Assembly (NCBI RefSeq): GCF_000336775.1 | Contig: NZ_AOLJ01000028.1 | Location: forward strand, 120,142-184,141 | Direction of reading: 5' to 3' | DNA length: 64,000 nucleotides | From: Haloferax gibbonsii ATCC 33959 | GTDB lineage: Archaea; Halobacteriota; Halobacteria; Halobacteriales; Haloferacaceae | In this document: one piece after another, positions 51,425-60,761 of the stretch | Layout: the number at the start of each line of letters is the position of its first letter | Numbering within the stretch: the first letter of the stretch is position 1 | Translations under genes and position numbers: made by a program | The notes under the pieces: model-generated | Seen by the model: only the letters and a program-made list of their open reading frames with translations | Databases searched by the model: none | What the model was told of the DNA's origin: nothing

Positions 51425-52407
51425 GCGGCCTCGTCGCACTCGCGGCGACCGACCTCCTCGCGGTCGATTTCTTCGCGGCCGACTCCCTCGCGCCGCTCCT
51501 CGTGGCCGACGCGTTCACGGGCGTTTTCGACTGGTTCTTGACGGCGGTCGTCGGCGGGGCGTTCTCGTGGCTCGCCGGCGTCACCGGTCTCGACTTCCTC
51601 GGCTACCCCTACATGCAGCGGGCGTACCTCTCGGTGCTCTGCATCGGCGTCGTCGGCCCGCTGGTCGGGTCGTTCCTCGTCTACCGCGACCTCTCGATGG
51701 TCGGGGACACGCTCGCCCACACCGCCTTCGCGGGGGTCGCGCTCGCGCTCTTCCTCGACGCGACGCTCGGCCTCGCGGTCCCGCCGCTCCTCGGCGCGCT
51801 CGTCGTCGCGGTCGTCGCGGCGCTCGTCGTGCAGGCGCTCATCGAGTACACCGACGCCCGGAGCGACGCCGCGCTGGCGATGGTCCTGACCGGCGGCTTC
51901 GCCCTCGGGAGCGTGCTCATCTCGCTCACCGGCGGCGGCATCTCGGTCGGTATCAACCAGTACCTGTTCGGCTCGCTGGCGACCGTCTCGCGGGCCGACG
52001 TGGGACTTCTCGTCTCGATGGGACTCGTCGTCGTCGGCTCGGTCGCGGTCGCCTACCGGCCGCTCGTGTACGTCACGTTCGACGAGACCGCCGCCCGCGC
52101 GTCGCGGCTCCACGTCCGCGCCGTCAACACGCTCCTGTCGATTCTCACCGCGTTCGTCGTCGTCAGCGCGATGCGAATCATGGGCGTCATCCTCGTCGCG
52201 GCGCTGCTCGTCATCCCCGTCGTCACCGCCTCGCGACTCGGGCGGAGCTTCAAGCAGTCGCTCCTCTACGGCGTTCTCGCGGGCGAACTCGCGGGCGTCG
52301 CCGGCGTCACGGTCGCGTACCTCTACGGGCTCGCCGCCGGCGGCTCCATCGTCCTCGTCGCGCTCGCGGGCTTCGTCGCCGTCGCCGCCGGACACCGACT
52401 GTCCTGA
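51421..52407 (+). CDS. znuB: Zinc ABC transporter permease
   Basis: GTG 51421 overlaps the znuC stop and gives 328 residues with about eight membrane helices. YMQRAYLSVLCIGVVGPLVG, LSMVGDTLAHTAFAGVALAL and MRIMGVILVAALLVIPVVTA are landmarks of ABC-3 family permeases; the first contains the early membrane helix and the second the EAA-like loop that docks the ATPase. It completes the ZnuABC importer. The first 55 residues form an extra hydrophobic segment before the usual start. A T-rich tract (GATTTTTAAACC, near 52495) follows. Confidence 0.92.
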   Translation: MSGLVALAATDLLAVDFFAADSLAPLLVADAFTGVFDWFLTAVVGGAFSWLAGVTGLDFLGYPYMQRAYLSVLCIGVVGPLVGSFLVYRDLSMVGDTLAHTAFAGVALALFLDATLGLAVPPLLGALVVAVVAALVVQALIEYTDARSDAALAMVLTGGFALGSVLISLTGGGISVGINQYLFGSLATVSRADVGLLVSMGLVVVGSVAVAYRPLVYVTFDETAARASRLHVRAVNTLLSILTAFVVVSAMRIMGVILVAALLVIPVVTASRLGRSFKQSLLYGVLAGELAGVAGVTVAYLYGLAAGGSIVLVALAGFVAVAAGHRLS

Positions 52408-52674
52408 GCGGTTCGCGTTTCCGCCCGGCTTCCCCGCTTCGGCCGTAGTGGTTCGGCACCCCCGCGCCTGTCTCCGGCCTTGCCCGGACAAGTGATTTTT
52501 AAACCGGCCGACGATTTCTGGTTCTATCAGCCGCTGGTAGTGTGGTATCTATCCTGCAATATACCTCCCGAATCTGTTATTTTTGGCAGTTTCGAGCCGG
52601 TTAGCGGCAATGTGGGGTTATCCGATTTGATACTGTTCGCGAATACTTATCACATCACTCCCACACGTTTTCGT
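52408..52674. other. Intergenic region before the chemotaxis transducer
   Basis: No gene is accepted. The stretch contains GTGATTTTTAAACC (possible znu terminator), GTTATTTTTGGCAG and GAATACTTATCACATC, the last a possible TATA region about 30 bases before ATG 52675. A hydrophobic-looking frame reaching back to 52480 is open but lacks a sensible membrane topology. Confidence 0.4.
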
Positions 52675-53739
52675 ATGGCAATCGAGCGAAACAAACGCGA
52701 ACCGGCCGCCGGTGACGGGGCCGCCTCCCGACAGCACGACGCGTATTCCGGTCGCGGTGCCGCCGGCGCGGCGACCGACGAGGTTCTCGACGACGTGGAC
52801 GACGTGGACGACGCGACCGACGAAATCGGCACGGCCGTCGCCGAACTCTCCCGCGCCTCCGAGAGCGTGGCCGTCAGCGCACAGGAGATAAGCGACCTCG
52901 CGGGCGACCAGTCGACCAACATGCACGAGGTCGCCGGCGAGGTGTCGAACCTGAGCGCCAGCGTCGAGCAGATCGCCTCCAGCGCCGACCAGACGAAGGC
53001 GATGAGCGACCAGGCGCGCGACCTCGCCGCCGAGGGACGAAGCTCCGCGGACAACGCCGCGGACGCGATGGAAACCGTCGACGACGTGACCACCGACGTG
53101 TACGACGAAATCACCGACCTCCGCGCGAAAGTCGACCAGATAGACAGCGTCGTCGAAGTCATCAACGACATCGCCGACCAGACGAACCTGCTCGCGCTCA
53201 ACGCCTCCATCGAGGCCGCCCGCGCCGGCGAGGCGGGGGCCGGGTTCGCCGTCGTCGCCGACGAGGTCAAGAGCCTCGCGGAGCAGTCCCGCGACAGCGT
53301 CTCCGAAATCGAGGCGGTCGTCGGCGACATCCAGGAGACGACCGAGACGACCGTCGGCAACATCGAGGAGGCGAACGAGGAGGTCAACGACGGCATCTCG
53401 GAGGTCGACGCGGCCGTCTCCGCGCTCCGGAACATCGACGCCGCGGTCGGCGAGGCCGCCGCCGGCGCGGAGGAGGTCGCCCGCGCGACCGACCAGCAGG
53501 CCGCGAGCACCGAGGAGGTGGCGAGCCTCGTCGACCAGACCGCCCGGGGCGCAGAAGAGGTCGCCGGCGAGATAGACCAGGTCGCCGCGGCCACCGAAGA
53601 GCAGACGGCGAATATTTCCGAGGTCGCGCTCCTCGTCGGCCACATCGACGACGAGGTGGACGAGCTTGAGGACGAGGTGGACGACCTCGAAGACGAACTC
53701 GACGCGACCGAAGACGGGCTCTCCGCCCGGGGCGCGTAG
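52675..53739 (+). CDS. Soluble methyl-accepting chemotaxis transducer
   Basis: ATG 52675 gives 354 residues with no membrane helix and no recognisable sensor domain, only about 35 polar residues before the coiled coil. The signalling tip [20 protein letters not shown] then [20 protein letters not shown] lies near residues 158-200, and heptads on both sides form the antiparallel hairpin with Gln/Glu methylation-type pairs. A very acidic coiled tail ([20 protein letters not shown]) ends it. Its input must come through a partner. A CheW gene starts directly at its stop, so they work as a pair. Confidence 0.92.
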   Translation: MAIERNKREPAAGDGAASRQHDAYSGRGAAGAATDEVLDDVDDVDDATDEIGTAVAELSRASESVAVSAQEISDLAGDQSTNMHEVAGEVSNLSASVEQIASSADQTKAMSDQARDLAAEGRSSADNAADAMETVDDVTTDVYDEITDLRAKVDQIDSVVEVINDIADQTNLLALNASIEAARAGEAGAGFAVVADEVKSLAEQSRDSVSEIEAVVGDIQETTETTVGNIEEANEEVNDGISEVDAAVSALRNIDAAVGEAAAGAEEVARATDQQAASTEEVASLVDQTARGAEEVAGEIDQVAAATEEQTANISEVALLVGHIDDEVDELEDEVDDLEDELDATEDGLSARGA

Positions 53740-54177
53740 ATGTCGCTCACGGACGCGCCCGACGCGGCGCTCGACGAGCCGACGCAGGTTCTCGAATTCG
53801 ACATCGGCGCGGAGCGCTACTGCGTGGCCCTCGACGTCGTCACCGAGATTATCGACCGCAAGCCGGCCCGCTCGCTCCCGGACTCGCCGCCGCACGTCGT
53901 CGGCGCGATGGACTACCGGGGCGCGACGACGATGCTCGTCGACACGGCCTCGCTCCTCGGCGTGGGTTCGAACCCCGACGCCTCCCGCGTCGTCGTCTTC
54001 GACGCCGCCACCGAGGACGCGACCGTGTTCGGCTGGCTGGTCGACGAGGTCGACCGCGTGACGACGGTCGACCCCGAGACCGTCGACGACGCGCCGTTCG
54101 GCGACGACCTGACCCGCGGCGTCGTCAGGGGCGACGACGGCCTCGTCGTCTGGGTCGACCCGCCGGTCGACGAATAG
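53740..54177 (+). CDS. cheW: CheW chemotaxis adaptor
   Basis: The 145-residue protein starts with the first base after the transducer stop. QVLEFDIGAERYCVALDVVT, LPDSPPHVVGAMDYRGATTM and VFGWLVDEVDRVTTVD are the standard CheW beta-barrel blocks; CheW links transducers to CheA kinase. The usual RG of the N(L)RG loop is present as YRG. Since it is encoded with one transducer and no CheA, it is probably dedicated to this receptor and couples it to a CheA elsewhere. Confidence 0.92.
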   Translation: MSLTDAPDAALDEPTQVLEFDIGAERYCVALDVVTEIIDRKPARSLPDSPPHVVGAMDYRGATTMLVDTASLLGVGSNPDASRVVVFDAATEDATVFGWLVDEVDRVTTVDPETVDDAPFGDDLTRGVVRGDDGLVVWVDPPVDE

Positions 54178-54225
54178 GCCGACCGCACCGTACTTTCTTG
54201 AACGCTCCCGCGAACCACTCGGACG

Positions 54226-55536
54226 ATGAAAACACGTCGGGACGCCGTCGATAGCTTCGATTCCTTCCGGCAGTTCGTCGGGCTCGAACGCGACGTGTTC
54301 GTCCTCTCGGTGGCGATGTTCGCGTTCAGCCTCTCGTTTCAGATGACCGGCCGGTACGTCCCGGAGTACCTCCGGGTGCTCGGGGCCGGCGCGACCGTCG
54401 TCGGCCTCTACGGGAGCGTCGGCAACCTCATCGGGGCGCTGTACCCGTATCCGGGCGGCGCGCTCTCCGACCGCCTCGGGTCGCGCCTCTCGCTCACGCT
54501 GTTCGGGACCGTCTCGTCGGCGGGCTTTCTCTTCTGGTTCGTCGCCCCGCAGGTCCCCGAAGTGACCCTCGCGGGCGTCTCGCTCGAACCGTGGCTCTGG
54601 ATTTTCGTCGGGCTCTTTCTCACGCAGGCGTGGAAGTCGTTCGGCCTCGGCGCGACGTTCGCCATCGTCAAACAGAGCGTCCCGCCGGAGCGACTGGCGA
54701 TGGGCTTCGCCAGCACCGAGATTTTCCGCCGCGTCGGCTTCCTCCTCGGGCCGCTCATCGCGGCCGCGCTGCTGGCGGCGACGGCGACGTTCGTCGAGGG
54801 CTTCCGGTACGTCCTCGTCGTGGCCGCGGTCTTCGGCGTCGTCGCCACCGTCGCTCAGCACGTTCTCTACGACGCGGGCGAAGACTCGCTGGGCAAGTCG
54901 TTCGAGGGGCTCGCACAGCTCCGCGACGACCTCCGGTCGCTCCCGGAGACGCTCCGCCCGCTCCTCGTCGCGGACACGCTCGTCCGGTTCGCCAACGGGA
55001 TGGTGTACGTCTTTTTCGTCATCGTCGTCACGGAGTTCCTCGAAGTCGGCTTCACCGGGTTCGGCGTCTCGCTTCGGCCGGCCGCCTTCTTCGGCGTCCT
55101 CCTCGGCGTCGAGATGGTCGTCGCGCTCCTGACGAAACTCCCCGTCTCGAAGCTCGCCGAGCGGACCGGGCTCAAGCCGGTCGTCGGGCTCGGGTTCGCG
55201 GTGTACGCCGTCTTTCCGGTCCTCCTCATCTTCGCGCCGGCGGACCAGTGGGTCGTCGTCGCCCTCTTTGCCTTCTCGGGGCTCCGGTTCGCCGGTCTCC
55301 CTGCGCACAAGGCGCTCATCGTCGGCCCGGCGGAGCGAAACGCCGGCGGGCGGGTGACGGGCGCGTACTACCTCGTGCGGAACACCATCGTCATCCCGAG
55401 CGCGGCGCTCGGCGGCTGGCTCTACGCGCGGGACCCGACGCTCGCGTTCTCGGTCGCGTCGCTCGTCGGCGTGGTCGGCGTGGTTTACTTCGCACTGCGC
55501 GGAAAAGAGTTCGAGGCGTACGCCGGCGGGGCCTGA
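54226..55536 (+). CDS. MFS transporter
   Basis: The 436-residue protein has about twelve membrane helices. GSVGNLIGALYPYPGGALSD followed by RLGSRLSL is the MFS motif A in loop 2-3, and the second half repeats it with LTKLPVSKLAERTG. GASGLRFAGLP-like helices near residue 365 and DPTLAFSVASLVGVVGVVYF end the protein. It should move a small solute or drug with ion coupling; the substrate is unknown. It converges on a lipoprotein gene only three bases away. Confidence 0.85.
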   Translation: MKTRRDAVDSFDSFRQFVGLERDVFVLSVAMFAFSLSFQMTGRYVPEYLRVLGAGATVVGLYGSVGNLIGALYPYPGGALSDRLGSRLSLTLFGTVSSAGFLFWFVAPQVPEVTLAGVSLEPWLWIFVGLFLTQAWKSFGLGATFAIVKQSVPPERLAMGFASTEIFRRVGFLLGPLIAAALLAATATFVEGFRYVLVVAAVFGVVATVAQHVLYDAGEDSLGKSFEGLAQLRDDLRSLPETLRPLLVADTLVRFANGMVYVFFVIVVTEFLEVGFTGFGVSLRPAAFFGVLLGVEMVVALLTKLPVSKLAERTGLKPVVGLGFAVYAVFPVLLIFAPADQWVVVALFAFSGLRFAGLPAHKALIVGPAERNAGGRVTGAYYLVRNTIVIPSAALGGWLYARDPTLAFSVASLVGVVGVVYFALRGKEFEAYAGGA

Positions 55537-55539
55537 CGC

Positions 55540-56145
55540 TCAGTTCGGGACGACGAGGTCGACCTCGAAGTAGTACATCGCCTCGAGGTCGCCCTCGAAG
55601 ACGAGGTGGATGAGCGCGTTCTTGTCCGCCGGGACGTTGTTGCTCACGTCGGTGTCCTCGGCCACGAGGTCGCCCTCGGCGTCGTACACCCGACCGACGA
55701 CGCTCAGTCGCCCGATGCGCGAGGAGGTGTCCACGGAGAGACCGACGCGGTAGGTTCCCGCCTCCTCGTCGGTCTCGGCGTAGTTCTGCCACGTCTTCGC
55801 GTACGGGAGGTCCGAGGAGACGACGACGCCCGGCACGGGTCCCTTCGTCAGGAGCGTGCCCACGACGTCCGGGTCGTCGTCCTCGCGCTCGAAGTCGATG
55901 CGGTCCTCGGGAGCGTCGGTCGTCGGCTCCGGCGTGGGTTCGGGTGTCGGTTCGGCGGGCTGTTCGGTCGTCGGTTCGGGAGTCGACTCGGGCGAGTCGG
56001 TCGCCGGTTTCGCGGGCTGTTCGTCGCCCGCAGGGTCGTCGTTCTGGTCGGCCGCCGGGTCGAGCGCGTTACCCTCCGCACCGAGGCAGCCGGAGAGGAG
56101 CACCACGCCCGCTCCGACGCCGCCGAGGAATGTTCGTCTGTTCAT
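55540..56145 (-). CDS. Lipoprotein with FxLYD-like domain
   Basis: The 201-residue protein has MNRRTFLGGVGAGVVLLSGC, a Tat-type signal with lipobox. A Pro/Glu/Thr/Asp-rich spacer with EPTPEPTPEPTT repeats follows (about residues 45-85), a flexible arm that holds the domain away from the membrane. The last 110 residues, with SVVGRVYDAEGDLVAEDTDV and IHLVFEGDLEAMYYFEVDLV, form an FxLYD/DUF-type immunoglobulin-like domain. Its function is unknown, probably cell-surface binding. AT-rich DNA (ACATATATACTAAATTATG) lies before it. Confidence 0.8.
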   Translation of the reverse strand: MNRRTFLGGVGAGVVLLSGCLGAEGNALDPAADQNDDPAGDEQPAKPATDSPESTPEPTTEQPAEPTPEPTPEPTTDAPEDRIDFEREDDDPDVVGTLLTKGPVPGVVVSSDLPYAKTWQNYAETDEEAGTYRVGLSVDTSSRIGRLSVVGRVYDAEGDLVAEDTDVSNNVPADKNALIHLVFEGDLEAMYYFEVDLVVPN

Positions 56146-56329
56146 GTCGCTTCCAACGACACATATATACTAAATTATGATTGTACTGAATGGCTGAAGA
56201 TTCCGGGATAGAGAAGGTCTGTGGCGGTTATAGGGGTCATTACGATTAGTGACCCACGAGTGAAAGGGGGGTCCGTCCCACGTCGCCGACCACGCAAAGA
56301 TTCAACTTTGTTAACATACATCTTTGTTC

Positions 56330-56971
56330 ATGGACATCGGAATACTCGGCGCTGGCCGACTCGGCGGGACGTTGGCCCAGCTCCTCGTGGAGTCGGACCA
56401 CGAGGTTGCGATAGCCAACGAAAGCGGGGTCGAGTCGCTCGCGGACCTCTCCGAGACGCTCGGCCCGCAACTTCGCGCGGTTGAACCGACGCGGGCGATT
56501 CGGTTCGGCGACGTGGTCTTCCTCGCCGTTCCGTTCCGAGAGCGCGAGTCACTGCCCGACGCGGACCACTTCGCGGAGAAGATAGTCGTCGACGCGATGA
56601 ACCCCTACACCGAGAACTTCCACGTTATCGACCTCGGCGACGACACCTCCTCGGAACTCGTCGCGGCTCAGCTCCCGGACGCGAAACTAGTCAAGTCGTT
56701 CAACACCATCCACTGGGAGACGCTCCGCGACCTCGGACATCCCGACCTCCCCGAATCGGAACGTCTCGCGGTCTTCCTCGCCGGCGACGACTCGGACGCC
56801 AAGGCGCACGTCGCCGACCTCATCCGCGACATCGGCTTCGGCCCGGTCGACGTCGGCGACCTCGTTCCGGGCGGCGAACTACTGGAACCCGGTTCAGCGC
56901 TCTACAAGCGCGAAATCACGGTCGAAGAGGCGCGTGAGACCGTCCGAACGCTTCGTGCTCGGCAGGGCTGA
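56330..56971 (+). CDS. NADPH-dependent F420 reductase-like protein
   Basis: ATG 56330 gives 213 residues. MDIGILGAGRLGGTLAQLLV is the dinucleotide-binding motif, VVFLAVPFRER and IVVDAMNPYT follow, and LVKSFNTIHWETLRDLGH plus RLAVFLAGDDSDAKAHVADL are family blocks. Members reduce NADP with F420H2 or the reverse, although some act on other substrates. A TTG six bases upstream in frame is an unlikely start. TATA-like AACTTTGTTAACATAC lies 15-30 bases before the ATG, giving an almost leaderless transcript. Confidence 0.85.
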   Translation: MDIGILGAGRLGGTLAQLLVESDHEVAIANESGVESLADLSETLGPQLRAVEPTRAIRFGDVVFLAVPFRERESLPDADHFAEKIVVDAMNPYTENFHVIDLGDDTSSELVAAQLPDAKLVKSFNTIHWETLRDLGHPDLPESERLAVFLAGDDSDAKAHVADLIRDIGFGPVDVGDLVPGGELLEPGSALYKREITVEEARETVRTLRARQG

Positions 56972-57147
56972 CCGTCGTACCCGTGGAACTATCACGATTT
57001 TTGATTGTGTATGGTGAACACCAGATTGCGCTCGCGGAGTACCACGGCCGTACCCGTCCGTTTCCGTGACGTTCACGAATTACAACTGTTCACAAATAGC
57101 ATGGATTTAAGGGCCATCATCTCACACAGACGCCTGTTAAGGCACCC

Positions 57148-57462
57148 ATGATGGCACAGACGAACGACTGGAAGGACTCGCGCGTGACGTACGACGAGGC
57201 GACCGGGTCGTACCGCGTCGACCGCGATTCTTCCGAGCTACTAAGTACGAACGTTGTATTGAGTATTGCGGCAATCGAGGGCGTCCGACCGACGCAGCTC
57301 CCGCCGCTCGCACAGACTATCGACCCCGACGCCCTCGAAACGGTCTTCGGCCGTTCTGAGGACGCGCTCCTCTCGTTTTCCTACGCGGGCTACCGCGTGA
57401 CGCTCGACGCGCTCGGTTCTATCGAAGTGGTCCCCATCGGCGACGCCCAGCCCCTCCAGTGA
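57148..57462 (+). CDS. Stand-alone HalOD1 output-domain protein
   Basis: The 104-residue protein has SRVTYDEATGSYRVDRDSSE, then NVVLSIAAIEGVRPTQLPPL, and SFSYAGYRVTLDALGSIEVV. These are the three blocks of the haloarchaeal output domain HalOD1, often found in response regulators. Here it is alone with no receiver or sensor. It may be a small regulatory or adaptor protein. A second ATG one codon in (57151) is possible. TATA-like ATTTAAGG lies near 57110. Confidence 0.85.
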   Translation: MMAQTNDWKDSRVTYDEATGSYRVDRDSSELLSTNVVLSIAAIEGVRPTQLPPLAQTIDPDALETVFGRSEDALLSFSYAGYRVTLDALGSIEVVPIGDAQPLQ

Positions 57463-57643
57463 GGCGACTCACCGCCTAATCGCCGACCACTTACCGCTCA
57501 TCTCCCCCGGCGAGTGGCGACACGGTCCCGCGATTCGTTACGCCGGCCTCGCGGTTCGCCACGGTCCAGTAGGTGCCGCCTGACCGCCCGCTCGTGACAG
57601 TAGGCGAAACATACCAAAACGTCCTGTCACCGTCTCCCACGGT

Positions 57644-58969
57644 ATGTTCGGAACGAGTGGAATCAGAGGTCCGGTTGGCCGAACCGTGACCGCCGAACTC
57701 GCCCTTCGAATCGGCCGCGCGGTCGGCTGCGACGCCTGTACCGTCGTCGTCGGGCAGGACGCCCGCCTCAGCGGAGACGTCCTCGCCGACGCCGTGAGCG
57801 CAGGCGTCCGCGAGTGCGGCGCGAACGTGGTCCGACTCGGCGTCGCCTCGACCCCGACGGTCGCCCGCGCGGTCGGCTGGGCCGGCGCTGACGCCGGTAT
57901 CGGTATCACGGCGTCTCACAACCCCGCGTCGGACAACGGGCTGAAGCTCTGGACGCCGAGCGGCCGCGCCTTCGACAAGGCCCAGACGCGTGACATCGTC
58001 CACCGGCTCAACCGCGACGAGGTGTCGCTCGCCCCGTGGGACGAACTCGGCGAGGAGCGCGAGTGGCCCGACGCCGCCGCCCGCCACGTGAACCACCTCG
58101 TCTCGTCGTTCGACGACCTCGACGACGTGTCCGTCGCGTTCGACCTCGGCAACGGTACGGGTCGCGTCTCCGTCGACGCGCTCTACGAACTCGGCGCGAC
58201 GGTCAACACCATCGACGGCCAGCAGGACGGCCGGTTCCCCGCCCGAAAGAGCGAGCCGAACGCGGAGACGCTCACGGCGCTCCGGCGGACCGTCCCCGCG
58301 CTCGACGTGGACGTGGGGCTCGCCCACGACGGCGACGCGGACCGACTCGTCGCGGTCGACGAGACCGGCGCGTACGTCGCCGGCGACGCGCTCCTCGCGC
58401 TGTTCGCGCGGGACGCCGTCTCCCCGGGCGACGCCGTCGCCGTCCCCGTGGACACGAGCCTCCTCGTACAGGACGTGGTCGAATCCGCCGGCGGGCGCGT
58501 CACCTACACGCCGGTCGGCGACGTCCACGTCGCCGAGGCGGTCGCCGAACCCGGCTACGTCTTCGGCGGCGAGCCCTCCGGCGCGTGGATTTGGCCCGAC
58601 GAGACGCTCGCGCCCGACGGCCACTACGCGGCGCTCAAACTCGCCGACCTCGTGGCCCGCGGCGAACCGCTGTCCGAACAGGTCGCCGACCTCGGCGGGG
58701 CGGCGTACGCCACCCGCCGCGCGAGCCTCTCGTTCGACGACAAACACCAGGCGATGGACCGAATCGCCCGCGACATCCACGCGACGTACGACGAGGTCGA
58801 CACCATCGACGGCATCCGCGTCGACACCGACGACGGCTGGTTCCTCGTCCGCGCCAGCGGGACCGAACCGCTGGTCCGCATCACCGCCGAGGCCCGCGAC
58901 GAGGCCGACGCCGACCGCCTGTTCGAGGACGTTCGCTCGCTCGTCGAGGGCGCGCGCGTCGTCGCCTGA
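57644..58969 (+). CDS. glmM: Phosphoglucosamine/phosphohexo mutase
   Basis: The 441-residue enzyme starts FGTSGIRGPVGRTVTAELAL. GITASHNPASDNGLKLWTPS holds the phospho-Ser at residue 91, GLAHDGDADRLVAVD the metal-binding DGDAD loop, FGGEPSGAWIWPD the sugar-binding GEPSG, and VRASGTEPLVRITAEA the phosphate-binding loop. It interconverts hexose or hexosamine 6- and 1-phosphates. The short GIRGPVGRT start and GEPSG favour GlmM-type archaeal mutases over phosphomannomutase. GlcN-1-P feeds UDP-GlcNAc, the precursor used by the WbpA-I-like genes of the first 12 kb, though no local operon links them. Confidence 0.9.
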   Translation: MFGTSGIRGPVGRTVTAELALRIGRAVGCDACTVVVGQDARLSGDVLADAVSAGVRECGANVVRLGVASTPTVARAVGWAGADAGIGITASHNPASDNGLKLWTPSGRAFDKAQTRDIVHRLNRDEVSLAPWDELGEEREWPDAAARHVNHLVSSFDDLDDVSVAFDLGNGTGRVSVDALYELGATVNTIDGQQDGRFPARKSEPNAETLTALRRTVPALDVDVGLAHDGDADRLVAVDETGAYVAGDALLALFARDAVSPGDAVAVPVDTSLLVQDVVESAGGRVTYTPVGDVHVAEAVAEPGYVFGGEPSGAWIWPDETLAPDGHYAALKLADLVARGEPLSEQVADLGGAAYATRRASLSFDDKHQAMDRIARDIHATYDEVDTIDGIRVDTDDGWFLVRASGTEPLVRITAEARDEADADRLFEDVRSLVEGARVVA

Positions 58970-59085
58970 AGCACTCCCTTTTGTGACCCGCCCGCCTCCT
59001 CCGCCGGGGTAGTTCAGTTCGCGCACGCGAGCGACCGTTCTCACGGTTTATGTACCATGGCGCCCGACCTCCGCACAGAGCGACG

Positions 59086-59697
59086 ATGCACGACGACTCT
59101 CCGCCGCGCGACCGCTCGAACGGTTCGCTCACGCGCCGAGCCGCGACGAAAGCCGTTTCACTCGGCGCGCTCGCGGCCCTCGCGGGCTGTCTCGGCGTCG
59201 GTTCGAACGCGGAACAGCGGCCCGACCCCGTCGATCTCTCGGGCGGGAAGGAAGACGACCAAGGCGGGATGGTCATCGGCCTCCACGCCGGCCCGAACGG
59301 ACAGATTTTCTACCGCGAGAACGCGCCGGAGGGCCACGACAACCCGGCGTGGTTCCACACCCTCAGCATGGGGCTGTTCCCGTACTACTTCGAACACCGA
59401 GAGCAGGGCTGGGAGGCGACGGCGGTGTACGTCACGGACTACTCGACGGTCGACTACGAGCTCTCGACCGAGGGTGGCGACACGTTCATCTCGACCCACA
59501 CCGACGCCGAGACCTTCGGCGACGCCACCGAGATGACGTACGTCGTCGAAAGCGACGTGCTCGGAGGCATGGGTAAAGACCTGATTCCCTTTTCGTCGGA
59601 CTCCGACGCCGACGGGTTCGTCGCCGAACACGGCGGGGAAACCGTATCGTTCGACGACGTGACACCCGAGTGGCTCAGCGGCTACATGCGCTCGTAG
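59086..59697 (+). CDS. NosL-like copper-handling lipoprotein
   Basis: ATG 59086 gives 203 residues. LTRRAATKAVSLGALAALAG then C is a Tat signal and lipobox. The mature part has FYRENAPEGHDNPAWFHTLS, VYVTDYSTVDYEL, FGDATEMTYVVESDVLGGMG, KDLIPFSSDSDADGFVAEHG and FDDVTPEWLSGYM, which matches the order of NosL blocks. NosL delivers copper to nitrous oxide reductase. No nosZ, nosD, nosF or nosY gene lies in the window, so it is an orphan or serves another copper enzyme. TATA-like GGTTTATG near 59045 supports the start. Confidence 0.8.
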   Translation: MHDDSPPRDRSNGSLTRRAATKAVSLGALAALAGCLGVGSNAEQRPDPVDLSGGKEDDQGGMVIGLHAGPNGQIFYRENAPEGHDNPAWFHTLSMGLFPYYFEHREQGWEATAVYVTDYSTVDYELSTEGGDTFISTHTDAETFGDATEMTYVVESDVLGGMGKDLIPFSSDSDADGFVAEHGGETVSFDDVTPEWLSGYMRS

Positions 59698-59744
59698 CGC
59701 CGCCGCTGTCGGTCGCTTCGAAAACAACGGAGTTTCCGACGGCC

Positions 59745-60167
59745 TCAGAACGAGTCGTTGGGGATGCGGACGCCGTCGACGTAGACCGACACCGCGTCGG
59801 TCGACTGGAAGTTGGTGATGTCGCCCGCGAACTGGTAGCGCCGCGAGTCGTCGTCGACGGTTCCCTCGGCGGCGGGACCGACCGTCCCGGTCGTGCTGAG
59901 CGCGCCGTTCGATTGGAGCGGTGAGATCGAGCCGCTGACCGTCACTTCGAACGAAGAGACGGGACCGGTGCCCGCGACGACGAGCGTGTGCCCGTCGTCG
60001 TCGACCGGTTCGTCGGCCTGTTCCGTCGCCGAGCCGAGCCCAGAGAATCCCGCGAGTGCACCGGCGGCCGATACCGACCCGCACAGCGCGAGGTACTTGC
60101 GTCTACCGACGTCGTCGTCAGTCGTCGTCGTTTCTGGGTCCTGCCCGGTGGACCGTTCACTTACCAT
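59745..60167 (-). CDS. Tat-exported small beta-rich protein
   Basis: The 140-residue protein has DVGRRKYLALCGSVSAAGAL with GFSGLGSATE after it, a Tat signal without a lipobox Cys, probably cut by signal peptidase I. The mature part has LVVAGTGPVSSFEVTVSGSI and DSRRYQFAGDITNFQSTDAV then YVDGVRIP, a repeat beta domain seen in several haloarchaeal secreted proteins of unknown function. It would sit in the cell-wall space or medium. It converges with the NosL gene. Confidence 0.8.
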   Translation of the reverse strand: MVSERSTGQDPETTTTDDDVGRRKYLALCGSVSAAGALAGFSGLGSATEQADEPVDDDGHTLVVAGTGPVSSFEVTVSGSISPLQSNGALSTTGTVGPAAEGTVDDDSRRYQFAGDITNFQSTDAVSVYVDGVRIPNDSF

Positions 60168-60761
60168 GTCTCAGGGGTTGCGGATTACACCCATAAATGT
60201 TGCGATAATTACATTAGTTGGAATACATGAATATCTATCGACGATACTATTGAGATCGTTACTGTTCGAATCGACGACGAGTTCCGACGATTCACTTCGA
60301 CCGAAAAAACGACCGACAGCGACCACTTATTCTCGAATTAATCCGTTTCTTATGGCTGCATTAATGGCTGATTTGCGGTGTCGATTTGATTGTCCTTTTT
60401 GTGATATTTTTGACGGCGACCGAATGTACTAACTTCTGATAAATATCTCAGTGGCGTGCGCAGCGACCGCTCTCTCGGTCGTCCGAGCGTCTATGAACCT
60501 CGAAACCGCGGCGGACGAGTCGGGAGTCGCGGCGGCAGCGAGCGTCGAGCCTCGTCGAACGCGGTCGGCTCAGCGCCGCTGCGGTCGCTCGACTCGAATC
60601 GGCGTCAAAAAGGGGAGAGGACCGGACGAGACCGCGGGGACCGATGCGGCCACCAGCGACGAGCTGTTCTCGTCTTCGTTTCTTCCGGGGCGAGCGTCCC
60701 ACTCGCGCCCTCGGGTGTTCGAACGGACGGTTCGTCGCTCCGCTGTGGGGACGGCGGCGTG
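60168..60761. other. Intergenic region with AT-rich island
   Basis: About 590 bases. The first 280 are unusually AT-rich (for example GAATATCTATCGACGATAC, CGAATTAATCCGTTTCTTATG, TCCTTTTTGTGATATTTTTG, GATAAATATCTC), and the rest is GC-rich with no accepted gene. The AT-rich part includes the promoter of the minus-strand secreted protein. The small frames across it have no recognisable product. Confidence 0.4.

Noticed and set aside
57491..59044. A 517-residue minus-strand frame opposite glmM
   Set aside because: It is the exact antisense of the mutase, which has clear catalytic motifs; the composition is typical of a high-GC shadow.
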